Of a stretch of 64,000 nt of DNA, positions 8,698 to 17,579 are shown in pieces; within the stretch, counting starts at the first letter, position 1, and each line of letters starts with the position of its first letter. Location: the NCBI RefSeq assembly GCF_014196625.1, contig NZ_JACIDZ010000007.1, positions 62,001-126,000 on the forward strand, in the 5' to 3' direction. A program made the translations under genes and the position numbers. Under the pieces are notes generated by a model. It had not been told where the DNA came from. It made no database searches and saw only the letters and a program-made list of their open reading frames with translations. Source of the stretch: Martelella radicis (GTDB lineage: Bacteria > Pseudomonadota > Alphaproteobacteria > Rhizobiales > Rhizobiaceae).

Positions 8698-9747
8698 CTA
8701 TTCTCCCGCCGTGAAATCGAACCGCATCAGGTGGCGGTAGGTTTCGCCCGGCCGCAGCACCACGGAGGGAAAGTTCTCGTGATGAGGGCTATCGGGGTAG
8801 TGTTGGGTTTCCAAGGCGAACCCGGCGAATTCCCGATAGAGCGCGCCGCCTTTCCCTTCGGTGGGCTGGGCCTGATAATGGCCGGCGGTATAGAACTGTA
8901 CGCCGGGCTCGTTCGTGAAGAGCCGAAAACCGCGCCCGCTCTCCGGATCTTCGGCCTCGGCCACAAGCCGCATCGCGCCATCGTAACCGGCGACGCAGAG
9001 ATTGTGGTCGTACCCCACGCCCGGCCATGCCTCGGATATCCTGTCACCGATCGGGTGCATTTCGGTAAAGTCGTAAGGCGTGCCGGCGACCGCGACGATC
9101 TCGCCGCTCGGAATCTTGTCCTCGCTGACCGCCGTGTAACCGTCGCACAGCAGCCGCAGACGCTGGTTCTCGACACTGCCGCTCGCATGACCGGCAAGGT
9201 TCCAGTAGCCGTGGTAGATGATGTTGAGGATAGTGGCGCGGTCCGTGACCGCTTCCATTTCAATCGCCAGGGCGCCATCGTCACCAAGGCGATAGGTGAC
9301 CGTGGCATCGAGCGCGCCGGGATAGCCCTGATCGCCATCCGGGCTTTCCATGCGGAAGGTGACGGCGTTGTTGTCCGGGTCGGGTGCGGCCTTCCAGAAA
9401 CGCTTGCCGAAACCGGGCAGTCCGCCATGCAGATGATGCGGGCCGGAATTGGTCGGAAGCTGATAGTCGATGCCATCAAGCGTGAACTTGCCGAGCGCGA
9501 GCCGGTTTGAAAGCCTGCCGCAGATGGCCCCGGCATTGCCGGGCTTCGTCACATAGTCGGCCGGATCGTCATAGCCGATGACGATATCCTCGACCCTGCC
9601 GTTGCGATCCGGGCGCATGACCCGGCGCAGGATCGCGCCATAGGTCATCACCTCGATTTCCGTTTCGCCGCCCGTCAGGCGATAGGCATCAACCGCCTGT
9701 CCGTCGATTTCACCGATAACGGCGTGTTCAATTGTGTGGCCGGCCAA
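8698..9747 (-). CDS. galM: Galactose mutarotase (aldose 1-epimerase)
   Basis: The 349-residue protein interconverts alpha and beta anomers of aldohexoses in the cytosol. Family signatures are present: NRLALGKFTLDG and GPHHLHGGLPGFGKRFW (first catalytic histidine), YHGYWNLAGH (second histidine), DHNLCVAG, and the catalytic glutamate region THYPDSPHHENFPS. The start is a TTG at 9747, supported by GGGAGG nine bases upstream; there is no good ATG nearby. It follows the transketolase gene on the same strand after about 190 bases, and may serve the sugar locus upstream. Confidence 0.88.
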   Translation of the reverse strand: MAGHTIEHAVIGEIDGQAVDAYRLTGGETEIEVMTYGAILRRVMRPDRNGRVEDIVIGYDDPADYVTKPGNAGAICGRLSNRLALGKFTLDGIDYQLPTNSGPHHLHGGLPGFGKRFWKAAPDPDNNAVTFRMESPDGDQGYPGALDATVTYRLGDDGALAIEMEAVTDRATILNIIYHGYWNLAGHASGSVENQRLRLLCDGYTAVSEDKIPSGEIVAVAGTPYDFTEMHPIGDRISEAWPGVGYDHNLCVAGYDGAMRLVAEAEDPESGRGFRLFTNEPGVQFYTAGHYQAQPTEGKGGALYREFAGFALETQHYPDSPHHENFPSVVLRPGETYRHLMRFDFTAGE

Positions 9748-9830
9748 GGCGGTATCCTCCCGAGGATGTTTGAAAAGGGCTTTCGTCTTCTCCTAGCGAC
9801 GAAGACCCGCCTTCTCATTGTTCTGTAGCA

Positions 9831-9860
9831 ATGCGCAGGCGCATGACAGTGCATGCGCAT
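9831..9860. repeat. Clustered short inverted repeats upstream of galM
   Basis: ATGCGC-AG-GCGCAT (9831-9844) is a 14-base inverted repeat, followed by a second ATGCGCAT at 9853-9860. They lie in the 190-base gap between transketolase and galM. They could be an operator or hairpin; nothing else supports a role. Confidence 0.35.
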
Positions 9861-9937
9861 ACGGCAAGATGTTCCGGGCAAGCGCCGCCCCAACCCATGC
9901 CGGAGGGGCGACGCTCTACGATGACAGGCCCTCGCGA

Positions 9938-11950
9938 TTAGCCGATCACCGATTTGACGGTCTTGGCGACCCCTTCGGCGGTGATGCCGAAAAGTTCGAA
10001 CAGGACCGGCGGGGGAGCGGATTCGCCAAATGTGTCGATGCCGACGCAGCCGCCTTCAAGCCCGACATATTTGCGCCAGTATTCGGTTCCGGCGGCTTCC
10101 ACGGAAACGCGCGGGATACCAGCAGGAAGCACTTCGGCCTTGTAAGCCTTGTCCTGGCTGTCGAAGACGAAGGTCGACGGCATGGAGACGACGCGGACCT
10201 GAACGCCTTCCTTGGCAAGCGCTGCCTTTGCATCGAGCGCCTGGCGGGTCTCCGCACCCGTGGCGATGATGACGGCGGCAGGCGTGCCTTCGGCTTCGGC
10301 CAGAACATAGCCGCCCTTGCGGATGGCTTCGGCCTGCGAGGCCGAGCGGGCAAGCGGCGGCAGAACCTGACGGCTGAGCGACATCAGCGTCGGTGTGCCG
10401 GTGTGTTTCAGCGCCGTTTCCCAGGCGATCGCTGCTTCAACGGCATCGGCCGGACGCCAGACATCAAGGTTCGGCATCAGACGCAGCGAGCCGAGATGCT
10501 CGATCGGCTGATGGGTCGGGCCATCTTCGCCGACGGCGATCGAGTCATGCGACAGCGCGTAGACGACGCCGAGCTTCATCAGGGCCGCCATGCGGATGGC
10601 ATTGCGCTGATAGTCGGAGAAGACCACATAACCGCCGCCGAAAGGCCGGAAGCCGCCATGCAGGAAGATGCCGTTCATCATTGCGCCGAGGCCGAATTCG
10701 CGCACGCCGCAATAGATGTAATTGCCGCCCGTTTGAGCCGTCACTGGCTCGATCTTGTCCCAGATGGAAAGGCAGGAGCCGGCAAGGTCAGCGGAAAGGC
10801 CGACCAGTTCCGGCAGTTCGTCGCCCAGCATCTGCAGCACGTTCTGGCTTGCCTTACGCATCGGGATCGTGTCCGTCAGCCCTTCGGCGGAGGCGATGAA
10901 GGCGCCCATTTCGGCATCGAAGTCGGCAGGAAGCTCGCCGCTCATGCGACGCTTGAATTCGGAAGCCTCGGCAGGATAGGCCTTTTCATAGGCCGCAAAG
11001 GCTTCATCCCAGGCGCTTTCGGCTTCCTTGCCGGCCTCTTCGGCGTTGAAGGTCTCGTAGACATTTTCCGGCACTTCGAAGGGCGGCAGCGACCAGCCGA
11101 GCGCTTCACGCACGCGGGCGATCTCCTCATCGCCGAGCACATTGCCGTGGCAATGGGCGTCACCGGCATAAGACGGCGAGCCCTTGCCGATCGTGGTCTT
11201 GCAGCAGATCAGCGTCGGCTGTTTCGTGTTCGTCTTGGCTTCCGCAATCGCGGCATCGATCGCCTCGACATCATGGCCATCAACATTGCGGATCACCTGC
11301 CAGCCATAGGCCTCGAAGCGCTTCGGCGTATCGTCGGTGAACCAGCCGCTGACATGGCCGTCGATGGAAATGCCGTTGTCGTCGTAAAGCGCGATCAGCT
11401 TGCCGAGGCCGAGCGTGCCGGCGAGCGAGCAGGCCTCGTGGCTGACGCCCTCCATCAGGCATCCGTCGCCGAGGAAGGCGAAGGTGTGATGGTCGACGAT
11501 CTTGTGGCCAGGCTTGTTGAAGGACGCGGCCAGCATCTTTTCGGCAACGGCCATGCCGACGGCATTGGCAATGCCCTGGCCGAGCGGGCCGGTCGTGGTT
11601 TCAACACCGGGCGTGACGTCATGCTCGGGGTGGCCCGGCGTCTTGGAATGCAGCTGGCGGAAATTGCGGATATCTTCCATCGACAGATCGTATCCGGTCA
11701 GATGCAGCAGGCTATAAAGCAGCATCGAGCCGTGGCCGTTCGACAGCACGAAACGGTCGCGGTCAAGCCAGTCAGGGTTCTTCGGGTTGTGCTTCAGGTG
11801 GCGGGTCCACAGCGCGACGGCGATTTCGGCCATGCCCATCGGCATGCCGGGATGGCCGGAAACAGCCTTCTGCACGGCATCCATGGAAAGGACACGGATG
11901 GTGTTTGCAAGCTCGGTGGACGAGGCGGTGGCGGGGGATTTGTTCAGCAT
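9938..11950 (-). CDS. tkt: Transketolase
   Basis: This 670-residue thiamine-diphosphate enzyme moves two-carbon ketol units between pentose-phosphate sugars. The N-terminal domain has [18 protein letters not shown] and the cofactor motif [18 protein letters not shown] ending in YDDN. The middle domain has [13 protein letters not shown] and the [13 protein letters not shown] segment; the C-terminal domain runs to residue 670. The length is normal for the family. It is transcribed after ridA, 72 bases downstream, and both follow the carbohydrate operon, so a second, pathway-linked copy of transketolase is possible. Whether this is the only tkt in the genome cannot be seen. Confidence 0.95.
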   Translation of the reverse strand: MLNKSPATASSTELANTIRVLSMDAVQKAVSGHPGMPMGMAEIAVALWTRHLKHNPKNPDWLDRDRFVLSNGHGSMLLYSLLHLTGYDLSMEDIRNFRQLHSKTPGHPEHDVTPGVETTTGPLGQGIANAVGMAVAEKMLAASFNKPGHKIVDHHTFAFLGDGCLMEGVSHEACSLAGTLGLGKLIALYDDNGISIDGHVSGWFTDDTPKRFEAYGWQVIRNVDGHDVEAIDAAIAEAKTNTKQPTLICCKTTIGKGSPSYAGDAHCHGNVLGDEEIARVREALGWSLPPFEVPENVYETFNAEEAGKEAESAWDEAFAAYEKAYPAEASEFKRRMSGELPADFDAEMGAFIASAEGLTDTIPMRKASQNVLQMLGDELPELVGLSADLAGSCLSIWDKIEPVTAQTGGNYIYCGVREFGLGAMMNGIFLHGGFRPFGGGYVVFSDYQRNAIRMAALMKLGVVYALSHDSIAVGEDGPTHQPIEHLGSLRLMPNLDVWRPADAVEAAIAWETALKHTGTPTLMSLSRQVLPPLARSASQAEAIRKGGYVLAEAEGTPAAVIIATGAETRQALDAKAALAKEGVQVRVVSMPSTFVFDSQDKAYKAEVLPAGIPRVSVEAAGTEYWRKYVGLEGGCVGIDTFGESAPPPVLFELFGITAEGVAKTVKSVIG

Positions 11951-12022
11951 TTTCTTGTCTCGAAAGGCTGGGGAAGCCTGCGGCGGCGCATTGGAGCGCG
12001 GGGCGCAAGGCTTTCCGGGTCA

Positions 12023-12367
12023 TTACTTGTAGGCGATCAGTGTGACTTCGATCAGGACGTCCGGGCCGAGGTCGCCGGGGCAGATGGTGGCGCGCGCCGG
12101 CAGGCTTTCGGCCGGTATCCATTCGGCCCAGACATCGCTCATGCCGGGTTTCAGGCTGAGATCGGAGAGATAGATCGTTGCGAACAGCAGTTTGGACTTG
12201 TCGGAGCCCGCAGCCTCAAGATAGGTTTCGAGCTTGGCGATGGTCTGGCGTGTCTGTCCGGCAATATCGAGACTTGTGTCGTCGCATGCGGTGCCACCGA
12301 CAAAGACCAATCCGTCTTTTTCGACGACACGGTGCAGGACAGGGGTTGGAAGATATCTGTTTGTCAC
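12023..12367 (-). CDS. RidA family protein
   Basis: This 114-residue protein belongs to the YjgF/YER057c/UK114 (RidA) family, small trimeric enzymes that hydrolyse reactive enamine or imine intermediates. VFVGGTACDD, TIAKLETYLEAAG and the C-terminal ESLPARATICPGDLGPDVLI segment, with the substrate-binding Arg and following Glu, are typical. The start is GTG at 12367, with AAGGAAA in front; an upstream in-frame extension would run through an inverted repeat and has no binding site. The gene lies between the dehydrogenase and transketolase genes, so its substrate could be a by-product of the local sugar pathway. Confidence 0.85.
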   Translation of the reverse strand: MTNRYLPTPVLHRVVEKDGLVFVGGTACDDTSLDIAGQTRQTIAKLETYLEAAGSDKSKLLFATIYLSDLSLKPGMSDVWAEWIPAESLPARATICPGDLGPDVLIEVTLIAYK

Positions 12368-12387
12368 GGTGTTTCCTTTCCTTGTGA

Positions 12388-12428
12388 GGGGCTTGCCGCA
12401 ATGCTTGTGGAAGGGCGCGGCAAGCCCC
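12388..12428 (-). repeat. 12-bp inverted repeat upstream of ridA
   Basis: GGGGCTTGCCGC (12388-12399) and GCGGCAAGCCCC (12417-12428) form a perfect 12-bp stem with a 17-base loop, 21 bases before the ridA start codon. There is no T run, so an mRNA-processing or attenuating hairpin is more likely than a strong terminator. Confidence 0.5.
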
Positions 12429-12491
12429 GTCTTCATCTTCCGGCAAAGGCGCGGTTCGCGCATCCTGCCGGCCTGGAGTCTCCTCAGTCCG

Positions 12492-13511
12492 TCATTTCCG
12501 GCGTCTCCTGAGATCATCGTCGATAAGGGCGGTCATGCGTTCAAGCGACGCCATGGCACTCACTCCATCGGTGATATCGGGGGCGTTGTTGTCTTCGCCC
12601 CGGAAGGCCTTCGCCGCATCGGCCATCAGGGCGGCATAGCCCTTGTGGTCCTCATTGGCGGCGGCGGTGAAATTCGGCGTCCAGCTCAGCGTATCGGCGC
12701 CGCCTGCAAGGCTTGCCGCCGGGTCCTCCGCCTTGAAGGGCGGATCGCGGAAATAGCGGACATTGATGACGTTCTCGATCTCGATGCGGCGATGGTCGCC
12801 CATGATCGTGATGTCTTCCGTCGGCGTGCCGCGCGACTGGATCGTGCCCATCACGATCGTTCCGATCGCGCCGTTTGCGCAGGCAAAATTGAGGTGAAGC
12901 AGCAGATGACCGGGCGCGGTCTCGACCGTGCGCACGGCCATGTCCTCGAAGGCAGAGCCCGCAAACCACGGGATCAGGTCCATGTAGTGGACACAGTGGT
13001 GCAGGTAGAAGCCGGAATAATCCGGCACGCCGGCGAAATAGGCGGGACCGGACATGTAGGAGCCGGTCACGCCGAGCACCTTGCCAAAGCTTTCTCCGCG
13101 CAGGATGTTGCCGGCAATCCGGTTGCCGGTTGAGTAGCGCTTCATGAAACCGACGACGACCGGTTTGCCCGCCTTTTCGGCGGCAGCGGCGATCTCCCGT
13201 GCACCGGCGGCATCGCGCGCCGGCGGCTTCTCGAGAAACACCGGAAGGCCCTTTTCAAGCGCCGCGATCGCTGCAACGCGGTGCAGGTCCGGCCCGACGG
13301 CCATGCAGACGGCATCGAGCCCCTTGTGGGCAATCAGCTCCGAATAGTCGCTGTAGGCGGCTTCAGCGCCATATTGCCATGCGGCAGAGGCGGCGGCATC
13401 GCGGTTCAGGTCGCAAACGGCGGCAATGCGCATGTCGTTGCGGCCAAGCTGCGGCATCAGCATGTGGGTTGCGTGGCGGCCGCAGCCGATCCAGCCGATA
13501 TTGAGCGTCAT
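12492..13511 (-). CDS. Gfo/Idh/MocA family oxidoreductase
   Basis: The 339-residue protein has the N-terminal NAD(P)-binding fold (IGWIGCGRHATH at residues 5-16) and the family motif LEKP (VFLEKPPARDAAGA). The C-terminal alpha/beta domain follows. Members oxidise or reduce a sugar or inositol hydroxyl. It overlaps the epimerase-like gene by 4 bases (ATGA), so the two are translationally coupled, and both lie downstream of an ABC carbohydrate importer. The substrate is therefore probably the imported sugar or its first product, but the sequence does not say which. Confidence 0.85.
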   Translation of the reverse strand: MTLNIGWIGCGRHATHMLMPQLGRNDMRIAAVCDLNRDAAASAAWQYGAEAAYSDYSELIAHKGLDAVCMAVGPDLHRVAAIAALEKGLPVFLEKPPARDAAGAREIAAAAEKAGKPVVVGFMKRYSTGNRIAGNILRGESFGKVLGVTGSYMSGPAYFAGVPDYSGFYLHHCVHYMDLIPWFAGSAFEDMAVRTVETAPGHLLLHLNFACANGAIGTIVMGTIQSRGTPTEDITIMGDHRRIEIENVINVRYFRDPPFKAEDPAASLAGGADTLSWTPNFTAAANEDHKGYAALMADAAKAFRGEDNNAPDITDGVSAMASLERMTALIDDDLRRRRK

Positions 13512-14398
13512 GACCGACCTCCCGTCTTCGCGAGAAGGTCGCGAATGAAGGCGATGGCCTCTGTCAGCTTCTCGCTTTCATCCTCGTGCGGAGGCCGCCA
13601 CTGGGCAATCGGCAGGCCGATACGTTCATCGTCGTCACGGCGGAACGGCTCCAACGTGATCGGCCCCTTGTAGCCGACATCGGCGAGCGCCTGCATGGTG
13701 CCCTGCCAGTCGATATGACCGGTCCCCGGATAGCCGCGATTGTTTTCGTTCGCCTGGAAATAGACGATACGCTCACCGGCAAGCCGGATCGCATCGGGAA
13801 TGGATTTTTCCTCGATATTGGCGTGAAAGGTATCGAAGAGAACTCCAAGGGCCGGATGGTTGACGGCATCAACGACGGCAACGGCCTGCGAGACCAGCGA
13901 GATGACGTCGGTTTCGTAACGGTTGAGCGGCTCGAGCGCGAGCCTGGTCCCGGCCGCCTGGGCTTCCGGCGCCAGAACGCCAAGCCCTTCGATCACCCGC
14001 GCGCCGCGGGCTTTCATTTCCTCTTCCGCGACAGGTGTGGGCGCGCGGCCGGCAAAGACCATGGGCGCGCCGTAGAGCGGTCCGCCAAGGCTTGTTGCGC
14101 CGAGCGCGTGGGCGACCTCGAGGCAATAGCGGAGATAACCCATGCCCCCTTCGCGGATGCCCCGGTCGGCATCGGATATCGAGCGCTGCAGATTGACGCG
14201 GGCGGCCAGCGCCACGCCAAGTCCGGCCTCGTCCAGCGCTGCCTTGAGCGCCTTGAGGTCAAGACCATCTTCGGGTTCGGGGACAAGCAGTTCGACAAGG
14301 TCGAAGCCGAGCGTCCTCATGTGCCGGAAGAGGTGCATGTGCTCCCGGCCGAAGGGCCGGGCAAACTGCATCGATATGATACCGATCGGGTTGGTCAC
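13508..14398 (-). CDS. Sugar phosphate isomerase/epimerase family TIM barrel
   Basis: The 296-residue protein matches the AP-endonuclease-2-like TIM barrel of sugar isomerases and 3-epimerases. Metal-ligand glutamates are seen in LALEPLNRYETDVI and in TLEPFRRDDDERI; LFDTFHANIEEKSI and YFQANENNRGYPGTGHIDW are the typical His/Asp parts of ketose 3-epimerases (DTE/psicose type). It starts 41 bases after the permease gene and overlaps the dehydrogenase gene. Together these look like an oxidation and epimerisation route for the imported sugar. A hydroxypyruvate isomerase or keto-sugar hydratase role is an alternative. Confidence 0.8.
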   Translation of the reverse strand: MTNPIGIISMQFARPFGREHMHLFRHMRTLGFDLVELLVPEPEDGLDLKALKAALDEAGLGVALAARVNLQRSISDADRGIREGGMGYLRYCLEVAHALGATSLGGPLYGAPMVFAGRAPTPVAEEEMKARGARVIEGLGVLAPEAQAAGTRLALEPLNRYETDVISLVSQAVAVVDAVNHPALGVLFDTFHANIEEKSIPDAIRLAGERIVYFQANENNRGYPGTGHIDWQGTMQALADVGYKGPITLEPFRRDDDERIGLPIAQWRPPHEDESEKLTEAIAFIRDLLAKTGGRS

Positions 14399-14439
14399 GT
14401 TATGCTTTCTTTCTCTTTTCTACAGTTGGTGGTTGGTCA

Positions 14440-15273
14440 TCAGCCCTTGACCGCGCCCTGGGTCATGCCGCTGATGAGACGTTTCTGGACAATCAGGAAC
14501 AGGATGGTCGCCGGCAGCGCGCCGACAATGCCGCCCGCCGTCAGCAGGCCCCACTGCACCTCGTATTCGCCGATCAGCGTCTGGATGGCGACCGTGATGG
14601 TGCGCACATTCTGACCGCCGAGGGTGAGGGCATAGAGATACTCGTTCCAGGAGGTGATGAAGATATAGATGCCGGTCGCCACGATGCCGGGCGTGCAGAG
14701 CGGAAGGACGACCCGACGTAGCGCGCCCATCCGGGTGCAGCCATCGGTCATGGCGGCTTCGTCCAGCGATTTCGGGATGCCGTTGATATAGCTCGTCATC
14801 ATCCAGGTGGAGAATGGAATGGCGACCGTGGAGTTGGCGATGATCAGCGCCAGATGCGTATCCAGGAGGCCGAGCACGCGCATCAGAACGAAGAGCGGCA
14901 GGATCAGCAGAACGATCGGGAACATGTTGATGATCAGGAACTGGATCATCAGATATTTCTTGCCGCGGAAGGAGAACCGCGAGAAGGCGTAGGCCGCCGT
15001 GACGCTGAGCGACAGGCCGACGATCACCGTGCCGACGGCAACGATCAGCGAGGCGATCATGTTGTTGAGGAAGCCGACCGTCTTGAACAGGCGGATATAG
15101 TTCTCGAAGGTGGCGCCGATAATGCTGGGACCTTCGGTAAACAGCCGATTTTCAGCCGTCAGCGAGGTCAGCAGCATCCACAGATACGGACCCAGCGTGA
15201 ACAACAGGATCAGCACCATCGGCAGTTCGACGAACAGCAGGGTTTTGGTTCTGGACTTCTTTCCGGCGATCAT
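14440..15273 (-). CDS. Carbohydrate ABC transporter permease (MalG-type)
   Basis: The 277-residue inner-membrane protein has six hydrophobic segments and the permease coupling loop EAAMTDGCTRMGALRRVVLP, which contacts the ATPase. It overlaps the other permease gene by 4 bases. The pair forms the membrane channel of a CUT1 sugar importer with the binding protein encoded upstream and the ATPase encoded divergently at 19529-20632. Confidence 0.93.
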   Translation of the reverse strand: MIAGKKSRTKTLLFVELPMVLILLFTLGPYLWMLLTSLTAENRLFTEGPSIIGATFENYIRLFKTVGFLNNMIASLIVAVGTVIVGLSLSVTAAYAFSRFSFRGKKYLMIQFLIINMFPIVLLILPLFVLMRVLGLLDTHLALIIANSTVAIPFSTWMMTSYINGIPKSLDEAAMTDGCTRMGALRRVVLPLCTPGIVATGIYIFITSWNEYLYALTLGGQNVRTITVAIQTLIGEYEVQWGLLTAGGIVGALPATILFLIVQKRLISGMTQGAVKG

Positions 15274-16181
15274 TTGTTGTCACTCCCGACCTTGCGCAGA
15301 TAGACGATGACAAGACCCAGAAGCATGATCGTGAAGAGCACGGCGAGTGCGGAGCCGTAGCCGAAATCGAGATTGGTGCGGGCCTTGATGAAGGCATAGA
15401 GCGGCAGCGTGTAGGTGGAGTATCCGGGGCCGCCGCCGGTCATGACGTAGATGACGTCGATCGAGTTCGCGACCCAGATGGTTCTCAAAAGCACGGCGGT
15501 AACGAGCACGCCGGAAATGCCGGGCAGCGTGATGTGCCAGAACTGGCGGAACTTGCTGGCGCCGTCGATGGAGGCAGCCTCGTAATAGCTTTTCGGGATC
15601 GACTGAAGGCCGGCGAGGATCATCACCGCGAAGAAGGGGAAACCCTGCCAGGTCAGCGTCAGGATGATGGCGTAAAGCGCGGTGTCGGGATCAGCCAGCC
15701 ACGGGATCGATTGCTTGATGACGTCAATCCTGAGCAGGAAGTCGTTCAGCACGCCATAATTGCTGTCGTAGATCCAGACCCACATCAGGCCGATAACAAC
15801 ACTTGGCAGCGCCCACGGAATGATGATCAGCGCACGCGCCAGGGGCCGCCAGGAAAATTCCTGGTTCAAGAGCATGGCGGTCGCCAGGCCGAGCAGCATC
15901 TGGGCGGGAATGGTGATGCCGATCCAGATCACAGTATGCTTCAGCGAGATCCAGAAGACCTCATCCTGAAAGGCGGCGAAGAAATTCTTCAGGCCGACGA
16001 AGGTGATCGCATTTGGTTTCCACAGCACGTAATCGTGCAGGCTCATCCAGGCCGCCTGGATCATCGGAAAGAAAACGATCGCCAGCGTCACCAGTACGGC
16101 GGGTGACAGCAGGGCATAGAGCAAGACGCGCTTGGCTAGCGCCACGCGCCCCGCCGGCATATCGGGGGCAGTCATGGTCAT
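15270..16181 (-). CDS. Carbohydrate ABC transporter permease (MalF-type)
   Basis: The 303-residue permease begins with a short cytoplasmic lead, then VLLYALLSPAVLVTLAIVFF. The EAAsID-type loop (YEAASIDGASKFRQFWHITLP) is the ATPase contact site. It is encoded 140 bases after the binding-protein gene, with a strong hairpin in between. The start ATG could also be two codons later; binding-site evidence is weak. Confidence 0.92.
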   Translation of the reverse strand: MTMTAPDMPAGRVALAKRVLLYALLSPAVLVTLAIVFFPMIQAAWMSLHDYVLWKPNAITFVGLKNFFAAFQDEVFWISLKHTVIWIGITIPAQMLLGLATAMLLNQEFSWRPLARALIIIPWALPSVVIGLMWVWIYDSNYGVLNDFLLRIDVIKQSIPWLADPDTALYAIILTLTWQGFPFFAVMILAGLQSIPKSYYEAASIDGASKFRQFWHITLPGISGVLVTAVLLRTIWVANSIDVIYVMTGGGPGYSTYTLPLYAFIKARTNLDFGYGSALAVLFTIMLLGLVIVYLRKVGSDNK

Positions 16182-16279
16182 GGTCCGTTTTCGCCGGTTG
16201 ATCCGGCGTCCTTATCGCTCCAACACCTCGGGGGCCGGCAAAAAGGGTCAGTCTCGAAGGTGATACGGATGGGAGGAGC

Positions 16280-16302
16280 CCGGCCCGGAAGGTTCGGGCC
16301 GG
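16280..16302 (-). other. GC-rich hairpin between binding-protein and permease genes
   Basis: CCGGCCCG at 16280-16287 pairs with CGGGCCGG at 16295-16302 around a 7-base loop, shortly after the binding-protein stop. Hairpins here are known in maltose-type operons to protect the binding-protein message from 3' decay. Similar hairpins follow the other two ABC binding-protein genes in this window. Confidence 0.6.
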
Positions 16303-16321
16303 ACGGTGTTTTACGCGGCTC

Positions 16322-17545
16322 TTACGGGTTGAAGAGCTCTTCGATGTTCTGGTTCATCTTCTCGGCCGTGATTTCGCCGGTCAGCGCGCGCTGCATGTTG
16401 ACGGGCCAGACCGTGTTGACGAAATCCGAGGTCTCCGGCGTGTTCGGCAGCGTCACCGCGAAGGGCAGCGAGGCGACCGTGGCATCGACGAAGCGCTTGG
16501 GATGCAGGGTCCAGTTGGCCGAATCCGACTTGGTGACGGGCAGCTGGCCGGTCGCCTCGTTGAATTCCTTGTTGTTGCCGGTCGTCGACAGGAAGGAGAT
16601 CCACTTCCAGGCGGCATCCTTGTTTTCCGCGCTGGAGAAGATCGCCGTCGATTCATCACCGAAGGTCGTCCAGTGGCCGCCGCCGCATTCCGGCACCGTG
16701 GTCGCGGAGATCTTGTCGCCAAGAGCGGCATCCATGTCATTGGCCGAGCCGATGTGATGGATGGTCATGGCGGTCTTGCCGGCCTTCAGAGCGCCGGTGA
16801 CTTCCTTGAACCCGTCATTGGGGGCGGATGGCGGGAAGACGTGATCCTTCTGGAACAGGTCGACCACCCATTGCGTGCCTTCGATCGCGGTCGGGTTGGT
16901 CAGGCCGCCGGGTTGATCAAGGCTGACGCCGTCGCGCGAGAGCACGAGCGAGCCCCAGTGTTCCTGGCCGCCCTTGGCGCCGCGGAAGCCAAAGCCATAG
17001 ATGTCGGGATTCCCGTCACCATCGGTATCCTGGGTGAGCGCCTTTGCAGCCTCACGGAATTCCTCGCAGGTCTTCGGCACCTCCATCCCGAGTTCTGCCA
17101 GCATGTCCGCACGATAATAGAGATAGAGAACGACATACTGGATCGGCAGATAATACTGGTTGCCGTCAGGACCCTTGGTCAGGTCGAGCAGGTTGTCCTG
17201 CAGATCCGCGGTGCCTTCCCAGCTGGAAATATAGTCATCAATCGGCACCAGCGCGCCCATTTCGACCAGACGCGGCTGGGCGTAAAGCTTGACCATGGCT
17301 GCGTCGGGGGCGTTGCCTGCAATAATCGACGTATAGAGATTGTCGTAATAGCTGTTCCAGGGAACGTTTTCCGCCTCGATCGTGATGCCGGGGTTCTGCT
17401 CCTCGAATTTGGCGATCAGATCGGACATCGGGTTATCCGCATTGTCGAAATGATACCAGAAACGCACGGTATCATCGGCATTCGCCGCAGCACCATACGC
17501 GATGACCGACGCTGATAACGCCGCAATCGTCAGTATTTTCCTCAT
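16322..17545 (-). CDS. Sugar ABC transporter substrate-binding protein
   Basis: The 407-residue periplasmic protein has a Sec signal peptide (MRKILTIAALSASVIAYGAAANA) and the extracellular solute-binding protein family 1 fold: DDTVRFWYHFDNADNP, LIAKFEEQNPGITIEAENVPW, ADMLAELGMEVPKTCEEF and the later DAAWKWISFLST. A GGAGGAG site precedes the ATG. It heads the transport part of the leftward operon, just after the esterase gene. It should capture an oligosaccharide or polyol in the periplasm. Confidence 0.92.
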   Translation of the reverse strand: MRKILTIAALSASVIAYGAAANADDTVRFWYHFDNADNPMSDLIAKFEEQNPGITIEAENVPWNSYYDNLYTSIIAGNAPDAAMVKLYAQPRLVEMGALVPIDDYISSWEGTADLQDNLLDLTKGPDGNQYYLPIQYVVLYLYYRADMLAELGMEVPKTCEEFREAAKALTQDTDGDGNPDIYGFGFRGAKGGQEHWGSLVLSRDGVSLDQPGGLTNPTAIEGTQWVVDLFQKDHVFPPSAPNDGFKEVTGALKAGKTAMTIHHIGSANDMDAALGDKISATTVPECGGGHWTTFGDESTAIFSSAENKDAAWKWISFLSTTGNNKEFNEATGQLPVTKSDSANWTLHPKRFVDATVASLPFAVTLPNTPETSDFVNTVWPVNMQRALTGEITAEKMNQNIEELFNP

Positions 17546-17579
17546 TTGCTCCTCCGCTTTGTGCCGCCTTTTGAGCGGT

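Noticed and set aside
9818-12511. An 897-codon open frame on the plus strand
   Set aside because: It is antisense to transketolase and ridA, both of which are clear. Its composition is that of a shadow frame.
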